Positions 50,536-63,000 of a stretch of DNA of 64,000 nucleotides are shown piece by piece. The DNA lies in contig NW_027475133.1 in the NCBI RefSeq assembly GCF_051020985.1, forward strand, positions 1,054,001-1,118,000, written 5' to 3'. The notes under the pieces were generated by a model. The model saw only the letters and a list, made by a program, of their open reading frames with translations, did no database searches and was not told the origin of the DNA. The position numbers and the translations under genes were made by a program. Within the stretch, counting starts at the first letter, position 1, and each line of letters opens with the position of its first letter. This stretch comes from Nomia melanderi. Taxonomy: Eukaryota > Arthropoda > Insecta > Hymenoptera > Halictidae.

Positions 50536-51954
50536 AGGAGGCCCTGGCGCATGAATCTGTGCAGCGGGAACGACCTCGGGCCACCAGGGGCTGAGAAAAC
50601 AACCGTCTCATGGGGCCGGACACTCAGGGTCAGTGAAAAATCCAATATATATCTGGTGATATCTCGGCTGCTATGTCAGATAGCGCAATAAATCAAAGTG
50701 CATTGTCTGTAGGACGCCCTGGCGCATGAATCTGTGCAGCGGGAACGACCTCGGACCTCCAGGGGCCGAGAAAACCACAGTCTCATGGGGCCGGACACTC
50801 AGGGTCAGGGGAAAATCCAGTATATATCTGGTGATATCTCGGGTGCTATTAGAGATAGCGCAATAAACCAAAGTGAATTATCTGCAGGAGGCCCTGGCGC
50901 ATGAATCTGTGCAAGGGGAACGACCTCGGACCACCAGGGGCCGAGAAAACCACAGTCTCATGGGGCCGGACACTCAGGGTCAGGGAAACATCCATTATAT
51001 ATCTGGTGATATATCGGGTACCATTAGAGATAGCGCGATAAATCAAAGTGCATTGTCTGCAGGAGGCCCTGACGCATGAATCTGTGCAGCGGGAACGACC
51101 TCGGACCACCAGGGGCCGAAAAAACCACAGTCTCATGGGGCCGGACACTCAGGGTCAGGGTAAAATCCAATGTATATCTGGTGATATCTCGGGTGCTATT
51201 ACAGATAGCGCAATAAATCAAAGTGCATTGTCTGTAGGAGGCCCTGGCGCATGAATCTGTGCAGCGGGAACGACCTCGGACCACCAGGGGCCGAGAAAAC
51301 CACAGTCTCATGGAGCCGGACACTCAGGGTCAGGGGAAAATCCAATATATATCTGGTGATATCTCGGGTGCTATTACAGATAGCGCAATAAATCAAAGTG
51401 AATTATCTGCAGGAGGCCCTGGCGCATGAATCTGTGCAGCGGGAACGACCTCGGACCACCAGGGGCCGAGAAAACCGCAGTCACATGGGGACGGTCACTC
51501 AGGGTCAGGGGAAAATCCAATATATATCTGGTGATATCTCGGGTGCTATTAGATACAGCGCAATAAACCAAATTGAATTATCTGCAGGAGGCCCTGGCGC
51601 ATGAATCTGTGCAGCGGGAACGACCTCGGACCACCAGGGGCCGAGAAAACTAAAGTCTCATGGGGCCGGACACTCAGGGTCTGGGGAAAATCCATTATAT
51701 ATCTGGTGATATGTCGGGAGCTATTACAGATAGCGCAATAAATCGAAGTTCATTGTCTGGTGGAGGCCCTGGCGCATGAATCTGTGCAGCGGGAACGACC
51801 TCGGTCCACCAGGGGCCGAGAAAACCACCGTCTCATGGGGCTGGACACTCAGGGTGAGGGTAATATCCAATATATATCTGGTGATATCTCGGGTGCTATT
51901 ACAGATAGCGCAATAAATCAAAGTGCATTGTCTGTAGGAGGCCCTGGCGCATGA
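50536..51954. repeat. Unit alpha, copy 2
   Basis: Repeats 49,136-50,535 at exactly 1,400 bp, and I found no difference on reading. The first difference after the unit is CATGAACCTG near 51,955 against CATGAATCTG, where the array passes into a partial unit beta. Copies 1 and 2 are closer to each other than to copy 0. Confidence 0.9.
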
Positions 51955-52330
51955 ACCTGTGCAGCGGCAACGACCTCGGACCACCAGGGGCCGAGAAAAC
52001 CACAGTCTCATGGGGCCGGACACTCTGGGTCAGGGGAAAATCCAATATATATCTGGTGATATCTCGGGTGCAATTACGGATAGCGCAAGAAACCAAAGTG
52101 CATTGTCTGTAGGAGGCCCTTGCGAATGAATCTGTGCCGCAGGAACGACCTCGGACCACCAGTGGCCGAGAAAATTACAGATATTCGGAATCCGTCACCC
52201 AAGATCATGTAAAAATCCAGCAAATATCTGGTGATATCTCGGGTGCTATTAGAGATAGCGCAATAAATCAAAGTGCATTGTCTGTAGGAGGACCAGGCGA
52301 ATGAATCTGGCCAGCAGGAACGACCTCCGA
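51955..52330. repeat. Unit beta, partial copy 3
   Basis: Matches 46,530-46,905 at a spacing of 5,425 bp (31 monomers): GAACCTGTGCAGCGGCAACG, ACTCTGGGTC, GGGTGCAATTACGG, a diverged segment, and GGACCAGGCGAATG. It then departs at ACCTCCGACC and continues as module P. Confidence 0.85.
52175..52211. repeat. Diverged 37-bp segment, instance 11
   Basis: AAGATCATG sub-form at the join between partial unit beta and module P. Both modules contain this monomer, so it is a plausible exchange point between them. Confidence 0.85.
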
Positions 52331-54035
52331 CCACCAGGGGCCGAGTAAACCACCGTCTCATGGGGCCGGACACTCAGGGTCAGGGAAAAATCCAATATAT
52401 ATCTGGTGATATCTCGAGTGCTATTACAGATAGCGCAATAAATCAAAGTGCATTGTCTGTAGGAGGCCCAGGCGAATAAATCTGGCCAGCTGGAACGACC
52501 TCGGACCACCAGGGGCCGAGAAAACCACAGTCTCATGGGGCCGCACACTCAGGGTCAGGGTAAAATCCAATATTTATCTGGTGATATCTCGGGTGCTATT
52601 ACAGATAGCCCAATAAATCAAAGTGCATTGTCGGTAGGAGGCCCTGGCGCATGAATCTGTGCAGCGGGAACGACCTCAGACCACCAGGGGCCGGGAAAAC
52701 CACAGTCTCATGGGGCCGGACACTCAGGGTCAGGGGAAAATCCAATATATATCTGGTGATATCTCGGGTGCTATTAGAGATAGCGCAATAAACCAAAGTG
52801 AATTATCTGCAGGAGGCCCTGGCGCATGCATCTGTGCAGCGGGAACGACCTCGGACCACCAGGGGCCAAGAAAACCACCGTCTCATGGCGCCGGACACTC
52901 AGGGTCAGGGAAAAATCCAATATATATCTGGTGATATCTCGGGTGCTATTAGAGATAGCGCAATAAATCAAAGTGCATTGTCTGTAGGAGGCCCAGGCGC
53001 ATGAATCTGGCCAGCGGGAACGACCTCGGACCACCAGGGGCCGAGAAAACCACAGTCTCATGGGGCCGGACACTCAGGGTCAGGGGAAAATCCAATATAT
53101 ATCTGGTGATATCTCGGGTGCTATTACAGATAGCTTAATAAATCAAAGTGCATTGTCTGTAGGAGGCCCAGGCGAATGAATCTGTGCAGCGGGAACGACC
53201 TCGGAACACCAGGGACCGAGAAAACCACCGTCTCATGGGGCCGGACACTCGGGGTCAGTGAAATATCCAATATATATGTGCTGATATCTCGGGTGCTATT
53301 AGAGATAGCGCAATAAACCATAGTGAATTATCTGCAGGAGGCCCTGGCGCATGAATCTGTACAACGGGAGCGACCTCGGACCACCAGGGGCCGAGAAAAC
53401 CACAGTCTCATGGGGCCGGACACTCAGGGTCAGGGGAAAATCCAATATAGATCTGGTGATATCTCGGGTGCCATTACAGATAGCGCAATAAACCAAAGTG
53501 AATTATCTGCAGGAGGCCCTGGCGCATGAATCTGTGCAAGGGGAACGACCTCGGACCACCAGGGGCCGAGAAAACCACAGTCTCATGCGGCCGGACTGTC
53601 AGGGTCAGGGAAAAATACAATATACATCAGGTGATATCTCGGGTGCTATTAGTGATAGCGAAATAAATCAAAGTGCATTGTCTGTAGGAGGCCCTGGCGC
53701 ATGAATCTGTGCAGCGGGAACGACCTCGGACCACCAGGGACCGAGAAAACTACCGTCTCATGGGGCCGGACACTCAGGGTCAGTGAAAAATCCAATATAT
53801 ATGTGGTGATATCTCGGGTGCTATTACAGATAGCGCAATAAATCAAAGTGAATTATCTGCAGTAGGCCCTGGCGCATGAATCTGTGCAGCGGGAACGACC
53901 TCGGACCACCAGGGGCCGAGAAAACTACCGTCTCATGGGGCCGGTCACTCAGGGTCAGTGAAAAATGCAATATATATCTGCTGATATCTCGGGTGCTATT
54001 AGAGATAGCGCAATAAACCAAAGTGAATTATCTGC
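52331..54035. repeat. Module P, copy 2, followed by the 17.3-kb module
   Basis: Repeats 19,380-20,455 in order, at spacings that rise from 32,895 to 33,070 to 33,245 bp, meaning exactly one extra monomer was gained at about 52,330-52,480 and another at about 53,000-53,150. It then continues into a match of 17,330-17,640 (ATATATGTGGTG, CTGCAGTAGG, CCGGTCACTC, CTGCTGATATC). In the first region that segment lies before module P, not after it. Confidence 0.85.
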
Positions 54036-57000
54036 AGGAGGCCCTGGCGCATGAATCTGTGCAGCGGGAACGACCTCGGACCACCAGGGGCCGAGAAAAC
54101 GATCGTCTCATGGGGCCGGACACTCAGGGTCAGTGAAAAATCCAATATATATCTGCTTATATCTCGGGTGCTATTACAGATAGCGCAATAAATCAAAGTG
54201 CATTGTCTGTAGGAGGCCCTGGCGCATGAAGCTGTGCAGCGGGAACGTCCTCGGACCACCAGGGGCCGAAAAAACCACAGTCTCATGGGGCCGGAAACTC
54301 AGGGTCAGGGAAAAATCCAATATATATCTGGTGATATCTCGGGTGCTATTAGAGATAGCGCAATAAACGAAAGTGAATTATCTGCAGGAGGCCCTGGCGC
54401 ATGAATCTGTGCAGCGGGAACGACCCCGGACCACCAGGGGCCAAGAAAACCACCGTCTCATGGCGCCGGACACTCAGGGTCAGGGAAAAATCCAATATAT
54501 ATCTGGTGATATCTCGGGTGCTATTAGAGATAGCATAATAAATCAAAGTGCATTGTCTGTAGGAGGCCCAGGCGCATGAATCTGGCCAGCGGGAACGACC
54601 TCGGACCACCAGGGGCCGAGAAAATTATAGATATTCGGAATCCGTCACCCAAGGTCATGTAAAAATCCAGCATATATCTGGTGATATCTCGGGTGCTATT
54701 ACAGATAGCGCAATAAACCATAGTGAATTATCTGCAGGAGGCCCTGGCGCATGAATCTGTGCAGCGGGAACGACCTCGGACCACCAGGGGCCGAGAAAAC
54801 CACAGTCTCATGGGGCCGGACACTCAGGGTCTGGGGAAAATCCAATATAGATATGGTGATATCTCGGGTGCTATTACAGATAGCGCAATCAACCAAATTG
54901 TATTATCTGCAGGAGGCCCTGGCGCATGAATCTGTGCAACGGGAACGACCTCGGACCACCAGGGGCCGAGAAAACCACAGTCTCATGGGGCCGGACACTC
55001 AGGGTCAGGGGAAAATCCAATATAGATCTGGTGATATCTCGGGTGCTATTACAGATAGCGCAATAAATCAAAGTGCATTACCTGTAGGAGGCCCTGGCGC
55101 ATGAATCTGTGCAGCGGGAACGTCCTCGGACCTCCAGGGGCCGAGACAACGACCGTCTCATGGGGCCGGACACTCAGGGTCAGGGTAAAATCCAATATAT
55201 ATCTGGTGATATCTCGGGTGCTATTACAGATAGCGCAATAAATCAAAGTGCATTGTCTGTAGGAGGCCCTGGCGCATGAATCTGTGCAACGGGAACGACC
55301 TCGGACCACCAGGGGCCGAGAAAAGCACAGTCTCATGGGGCCGGACACTCAGGGTCAGAGTAAAATCCAATATATTTCTGGTGATATCTCGGGTGCTATT
55401 AGAGATAGCGCAATAAACCAAAGTGAATTATCTGCAGGAGGCCCTGGCGCATGAATCTGTGCAGCGGGAACGACCTCGGACCACCAGGGGCCGAGAAAAC
55501 GACAGTCTCATGGGGCCGGACACTCAGGGTCAGGGAAAAATCCAATATATATCTGGTGATATCTCGGGTGCTATTACAGATAGCGCAATAAATCAAAGTT
55601 CATTGTCTGTAGGAGGCCCAGGCGAATAAATCTGGCCAGCTGGAACGACCTCGGACCACCAGGGGCCGAGAAAACCACAGTCTCATGGGGCCGGACACTC
55701 AGGGTCAGTGAAAAATCCAATATATATGTGGTGATATCTCGGGTGCTATTACAGATAGCGCAATAAATCAAAGTGCATTGTCTGTAGGAGACCCTGGCGC
55801 ATGAACCTGTGCAGCGGGAACGACCTCGGACCACCAGGGGCCGAGAAAACGACCGTCTCATGGGGCCGGACGCTCAGGGTCAGTGAAAAATCCAATATAT
55901 ATGTGGTGATATCTCGGGTGCTATTAGAGATAGCGCAATAAACCAAAGTGAATTATCTGCAGGAGGCCCTGGCGCATGAATCTGTGCAACGGGAACGTCC
56001 TCGGACCTCCAGGGGCCGAGACAACGACCGTCTCATGGGGCCGGACACTCAGGGTCAGGGTAAAATCCAATATATATCTGGTGATATCTCGGGTGCTATT
56101 ACAGATAGCGCAATAAATCAAAGTGCATTGTCTGTAGGAGACGCTGGCGCATGAACCTGTTCAGCGGGAACGTTCTCGGACCACCAGGGGCCGAGAAAAC
56201 GACCGTCTCATGGGGCCGGACGCTCAGGGTCAGTGAAAAATCCAATATATATCTGGTGATATCTCGGGTGCTATTACAGATAGCGCAATAAATCATAGTG
56301 CATTGTCTGTAGGAGGCCCTGGCGCATGAATCTGGCCAGCGGGAACGACCTCGGACCACCAGCGGCCGAGAAAACCACAGTCTCATGTGGCCGGACAATC
56401 AGGGTCAGGGGAAAATCCAATATATATCTGGTGATATCTCGGGTGCTATTACAGATAGAGCAATAAACCAAAGTGAATTGTCTGCAGGAGGCCCTGGCGC
56501 ATGAATCTGTGCAACGGTAACGACCTCGGACCACCAGGGGTCGAAAAAACAACAGTCTCATGGGGCCGGACACTCAGGGTCAGGGGAAAATCCAATATAT
56601 ATCTGGTGATATCTCGGGTGCTATTAAAGATAGCGCAATAAACCAAAGTGAATTATCTGCAGGAGGCCCTGGCGCATGAAACTGTGCAACGGGAACGACC
56701 TCGGACCACCAGGGACCGAGAAAACCACAGTCTCATGGGGCCGGATACTCAGGGTCAGGGGAAAATCCAATATAGATCTGGTGATATCTCGGGTGCTATT
56801 ACAGATAGCGCAATAAATCATAGTGCATTGTCTGTAGGAGGCCCTGGCGCATGAATCTGGCCAGCGGGAACGACCTCGGACCACCAGCGGCCGAGAAAAC
56901 CACCGTCTCATGGGGCCGGACACTCAGGGTCGGGGAAAAATCCAATATATATCTGGTGATATCTCGGGTGCTATTAGAGATAGCGCAATAAACCAAAGTG

Positions 57001-58744
57001 AATTGTCTGCAGGAGGCCCTGGCGCATGAATCTGTGCAGCGGGAACAACCTCGGACCACCAGGGGCCGAGAAAACCACAGTCTCATGGGGCCGGACACTC
57101 AGGGTCAGGGCAAAATCCAATATATATCTGGTGATATCTCGGGTGCTATTAGAGATAGCGCAATAAACCATAGTGAATTATCTGCAGGAGGCCCTGGCGC
57201 ATGAATGTGTGCAGCGGGAACGACCTCGGACCACCAGGGGCCGAGAAAACCGCAGTCTCATGGGGCCGGACACTCAGGGTCAGGGAAAAATCCAATATAT
57301 ATCTGTTGATATCTCGGTCGCTATTAGAGATAGCGCAATAATCCAAAGTGAATTATCTGCAGGAGGCCCTGGCGCATGGATCTGTGCAGCGGGAACGACC
57401 TCGGACCACCAGGGGCCGAGAAAACCACCGTCTCATGGGGCCGGACACTCAGGGTCAGGGAAAAATCCAATATATATCTGGTGATATCTCGGGTGCTATT
57501 AGAGATAGCGCAATAAACCAAAGTGAGTTATCTGCAGGAGGCCCTGGCGCCTGAAGCTGTGCAGCGGGAACGACCTCGGACCACCAGGGGCCGAGAAAAC
57601 CACCGTCTCGAGGGGGCCGGACACTCTGGGTCAGGGAAAAATCCAATATATATGTGGTGATATCTCGGGTGCTATTACAGATAACGCAATAAATCAAAGT
57701 GCATTGTCTGTAGGAGGCCCTGGCGCATGAATCTGTGCAGCGGGAACGACCTAGGACCACCAGGGGCCGTGAAAACTACAGTCTCATGGTGCCGGACACT
57801 CAGGGTCAGGGGAAAATCCAATATATATCTGGTGATATCTCGGGTGCTATTAGAGATAGCGCAATAAACCAAGGTGAATTATCTGCAGGAGGCCCTGGCG
57901 CATGAATCTGTGCAACGGGAACGACCTCGGACCACCAGGGGCCGAGAAAACGACAGTCTCAAGGGGCCGGACACTCAGGGTCAGGGGAAAATCCAATATA
58001 TATCGGGTGATATCTCGGGTGCTGTTACAGATAGCGCAATAAATCAAATTGCATTGTCTGTAGGAGGCCCTGGCGCATAAATGTGGACAGCGGGAACGAC
58101 CTCGGACCATCAGGGGCCGAGAAAACCACCGTCTCATGGGGCCGGACACTCAGGGTCAGGGGAAAATCCAATATTTATCTGGTGATATCTTGGGTGCTAT
58201 TACAGATAGCGCAATAAATCAAAGTGCATTGTCTGTAGGAGGCCCTGGCGCATGAATCTGTGCAGCGGGAACGACCTCGGACCACCAGGGGCCGAGAAAA
58301 GCACAGTCTCATGGGGCCGCACACTCAGGGTCAGTGAAAAATCCAATATATATCTGGTGATATCTCGGGTGCCATTACAGATAGCGCAATAAGTCAAAGT
58401 GCATTGTCTGTAGGAGGCCCTGGCGCATGAATCTGTGAAGCGGCAACGACCTCGGACCACCAGGGGCCGAGAAAACCACAGTCTCATGGGTCCGGACACT
58501 CAGGGTCAGGGGAAAATCCAGTTTATATCTGGTGATATCTCGGGTGCTATTAGAGATAGCGCAATAAACCAAAGTGAATTCTCTGCAGGAGGCCCTGCCG
58601 CATGAATCTGTGCAGCGGGAACGACCTCGGACCACCAGGGGCCGAAAAAACCACAGTCTCATGGGGCCGGACACTCAGGGTCAGGGGAAAATCCAGTATA
58701 TATCTGTTGATATCTCGGGTGCTATTACAGATAGCGCAATAAAC
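54036..58744. repeat. Mixed monomers with scattered module copies
   Basis: 54,420-54,600 has the GGCCAAG / GGCGCCGG and GGCCAGC types of 18-20 kb. 56,640-57,040 is repeated at 60,665-61,065 (spacing 4,026 bp, including the 1-bp insertion at 57,610). 57,525-57,720 carries the GCCTGAAGCTGTG module. 57,150-57,350 holds a monomer type with GAATGTGTGCAGC, AAAACCGCAG and CTGTTGATATC that recurs near 59,430, 60,130 and 61,530. No gene or foreign DNA. Confidence 0.78.
54625..54661. repeat. Diverged 37-bp segment, instance 12
   Basis: The last instance. It reads TTATAG where the others have TTACAG, keeps AAGGTCATG like the first-zone copies, and has the intact CCAGGGGCCGAG dyad upstream. Confidence 0.85.
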
Positions 58745-60010
58745 CAAAGTGAATTATCTGCAGGAGGCCCTGGCGCATGAATCTGTGCAACGGTAACGAC
58801 CTCGGACCACCAGGGGTCGAAAAAACAACAGTCTCATGGGGCCGGACACTCAGGGTCAGGGAAAAATCCAATATATATCTGGTGATATCTCGGGTGCTAT
58901 TAAAGATAGCGCAATAAGCCAAAGGGAATTATCTGCAGGAGGCCCTGGCGCATGCATCTGTGCAGCGGGAACGACCTAGGACCACCAGGGGCCGAGAAAA
59001 CCACCGTCTCATGGGGCCGGACACTCTGGGTCAACGAAAAATCCAATATATATGTGGTGATATCTCGGGTGCTATTACAGATAGCGCAATAAATCGAAGT
59101 GCATTGTCTGTAGGAGGCCCTGGCGCATGAATCTGTGCAGCGGGAACGACCTCGGACCACCAGGGGCCGATAAAACTACAGTCTCATGCGGCCGGACACT
59201 CAGGGTCTGGGGAAAATCCAATATATATCTGGTGATATCTCCGGTCCTATTACAGATAGCGAAATAAATCAAAGTGCATTGTCTGTAGGAGGCCCTGGCG
59301 CATGAATCTGTGCAGCGGGAACGACCTCGGACCACCAGAGGCCGAGGAAACCACAGTCTCATGGGGCCGGACACTCAGGGTCAGGGAAAAATCCAATATA
59401 TATCTGGTGATATCTCGGGTGCTATTAGAGATAGCGCAATAAACCATTGTGAATTATCTGCAGGAGGCCCTGGCGCATGAATGTGTGCAGCGGGAACGAC
59501 CTCGGACCACCAGGGGCCGAGAAAACCGCAGTCTCATGGGGCCGGACACTCAGGGTCAGGGAAAAATCCAATATATATCTGTTGATATCTCGGGCGCTAT
59601 TAGAGATAGCGCAATAAACCAAATTGAATTATCTGCAGGAGGCCCTGGCGCATGAATCTGTGCAACGGTAACGACCTCGGACCACCAGGGGTCGAAAAAA
59701 CAACAGTCTCATGGGGCCGGACACTCAGGGTCAGGGAAAAATCCAATATATATCTGGTGATATCTCGGGTGCTATTAAAGATAGCGCAATAAGCCAAAGG
59801 GAATTATCTGCAGGAGGCCCTGGCGCATGCATCTGTGCAGCGGGAACGACCTAGGACCACCAGGGGCCGAGAAAACCACCGTCTCATGGGGCCGGACACT
59901 CTGGGTCAACGAAAAATCCAATATATATGTGGTGATATCTCGGGTGCTATTACAGATAGCGCAATAAATCGAAGTGCATTGTCTGTAGGAGGCCCTGGCG
60001 CATGAATCTG
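58745..60010. repeat. 875-bp (five-monomer) spaced duplicate
   Basis: 58,745-59,135 and 59,620-60,010 match at a spacing of 875 bp: GCAACGGTAACGACC with GGGGTCGAAAAAACAACAG, TTAAAGATAGCGC with AAGCCAAAGGG, GCATGCATC with ACCTAGGACC, ACTCTGGGTCAACG, and AAATCGAAGTGC. Between them lie monomers with CCGGTCCTATTACAG and the GAATGTGTGC type. Confidence 0.85.
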
Positions 60011-63000
60011 TGCAGCGGGAACAACCTCGGACCACCAGGGGCCGAGAAAACCACAGTCTCATGGGGCCGGACACTCAGGGTCTGGGGAAAATCCAATATA
60101 TATCTGGTGATATCTCGGGTGCTATTAGAGATAGCGCAATAAACCATAGTGAATTATCTGCAGGAGGCCCTGGCGCATGAATGTGTGCAGCGGGAACGAC
60201 CTCGGACCACCAGGGGCCGAGAAAACCGCAGTCTCATGGGGCCGGACACTCAGGGTCAGGGAAAAATCCAATATATATCTGTTGATATCTCGGGTGCTAT
60301 TAGAGATAGCGCAATAAACCAAAGTGAATTGTCTGCAGGAGGCCCTGGCGCATGAATCTGTGCAGCGGGACCGACCTCGGACCACCAGGGGCCGAGAAAA
60401 CCGCAGTCTCATGGGGCCGGACACTCAGGGTCAGTGAAAAATCCAATATATATCTGGTGATATCTCGGGTGCTATTACAGATAGCGCAATAAATCAAAGT
60501 GCATTGTCTGTAGGAGACGCTGGCGCATGAACCTGTTCAGCGGGAACGTTCTCGTACCACCAGGGGCCGAGAAAACGACCGTCTCATGGGGCAGGACGCT
60601 CAGGGTCAGTGAAAAATCCAATATATATCTGGTGATATCTCGGGTGCTATTAGAGATAGCGCAATAAACCAAAGTGAATTATCTGCAGGAGGCCCTGGCG
60701 CATGAATCTGTGCAACGGGAACGACCTCGGACCACCAGGGGCCGAAAAAACCACAGTCTCATGGGGCCGGATACTCAGGGTCAGGGGAAAATCCAATATA
60801 GATCTGGTGATATCTCGGGTGCTATTACAGATAGCGCAATAAATCATAGTGCATTGTCTGTAGGAGGCCCTGGCGCATGAATCTGGCCAGCGGGAACGAC
60901 CTCGGACCACCAGCGGCCGAGAAAACCACCGTCTCATGGGGCCGGACACTCAGGGTCGTGGAAAAATCCAATATATATCTGGTGATATCTCGGGTGCTAT
61001 TAGAGATAGCGCAATAAACCAAAGTGAATTGTCTGCAGGAGGCCCTGGCGCATGTATCTGTGCAGCGGGAACGATCTCGGACCATCAGGGGCCGAGACAT
61101 CCACCGTCTCATGGGGCCGGACACTCAGGGTCAGGGAAAAATCCAATATATATCTGGTGATATCTCGGGTGCTATTACAGATAGCGCAATAAATCAAAGT
61201 GCATTGTCTGTAGGAGGCCCTGGCGCATGAATCTATGCAGCGGGAACGACCTCGGACCACCAGGGGCCGAGAAAACCACAGTCTCATGGGGCCGGACAAT
61301 CAGGGTCAGGGGAAAATCCAATATATATCTGGTGATATCTCGGGTGCTATTACAGATAGAGCAATAAATCAAAGTCCATTGTCTGTAGGAGGCCCTGGCG
61401 CATGAATCTGTGCAGCGGGAACAACCTCGGACCACCAGGGGCCGAGAAAACCACAGTCTCATGGGGCCGGACACTCAGGGTCAGGGCAAAATCCAATATA
61501 TATCTGGTGATATCTCGGGTGCTATTAGAGATAGCGCAATAAACCATAGTGAATTATCTGCAGGAGGCCCTGGAGCATGAATGTGTGCAGCGGGAACGAC
61601 CTCGGAGCACCAGGGGCCGAGAAAACCGCAGTCTCATGGGGCCGGACACTCAGGGTCAGGGAAAAATCCAATATATATCTGTTGATATCTCGGGCGCTAT
61701 TAGAGATAGCGCAATAAACCAAAGTGAATTATCTGCAGGAGGCCCTGGCGCATGAATCTGTGCAGCGGGAACGACCTCGGACCACCAGGGGCCGAGAAAA
61801 CCACCGTCTCATGGTGCCGGACACTCAGGGTCAGGGAAAAATCCAATATATATCTGGTGATATCCCGGGTGCTATTACCGATAGCGCAATAAATCAAATT
61901 GCATTGTCTGTAGGAGGCCCTGGCGCATAAATGTGGACAGCGGGAACGAACTCGGACCATCAGGGGCCGAGAAAACCACCGTCTCATGGGGCCGGACACT
62001 CAGGGTCAGGGGAAAATCCAATATTTATCTGCTGATATCTTGGGTGCTATTACAGATAGCGCAATAAATCAAAGTGCATTGTCTGTAGGAGGCCCTGGCG
62101 CATGAATCTGTGCAGCGGGAACGACCTCGGACCACCAGGGGCCGAGAAAACCACAGTCTCATGGGGCCGGACCCTCAGGGTCAGGGAAAAATTCAATATA
62201 TATCTGGTGATATCTTGGGGGCTATTAGAGATAGCGCAATAAACCAAAGTGAGTTATCTGCAGGAGGCCCTGGCGCATGAATCTGTGCAACGGGAACGAC
62301 CTCGGACCACCAGGGGCCGAAAAAACCACAGTCTCATGGGGCCGGACACTCAGGGTCAGGGAAAAATCCAATATATATCTGGTGATATCTCGGGTGCTAT
62401 TACAGATAGCGCAATAAATCAAAGTGCATTGTCTGTAGGAGGCACTGGCGCATGAATCTGTGCAGCGGGAACGACCTCGGACCACCAGGGGCCGTGAAAA
62501 CCACAGTCTCATGGGGCCGGACACTCAGGGTCAGGGGAAAATCCAATATATATCTGGTGATATCTCGGGTGCTATTAAAGATAGCGCAATAAACTAAAGT
62601 GAATTATCTGCAGGAGGCCCTGGCGCATGAATCTGTGCAGCGGGAACGACCGCGGACCACCAGGGGCCGAGAAAACCACCGTCTCATGGGGCCGGACACT
62701 CAGGGTCAGGGAAAAATCCAATATATATCTGGTGATATCTTGGGTGCTATTAGAGATAGCGTAATAAGCCAAAGGGAATTATCTGCAGAAGGCCCTGGCG
62801 CATGCATCTGTGCAGCGGGAACGACCTAGGACCACCAGGGGCCGAGACAACAACCGTCTCATGGGGCCGGACACTCAGGGTCAGGGGAAAATCCAGTATA
62901 TATCTGGTGATATCTCGGGTGCTATTAGAGATAGCGCAATAAACCAATGTGAGTCATCTGCAGGAGGCCCTGGCGCATGAATCTGTGCAGCGGGAACGAC

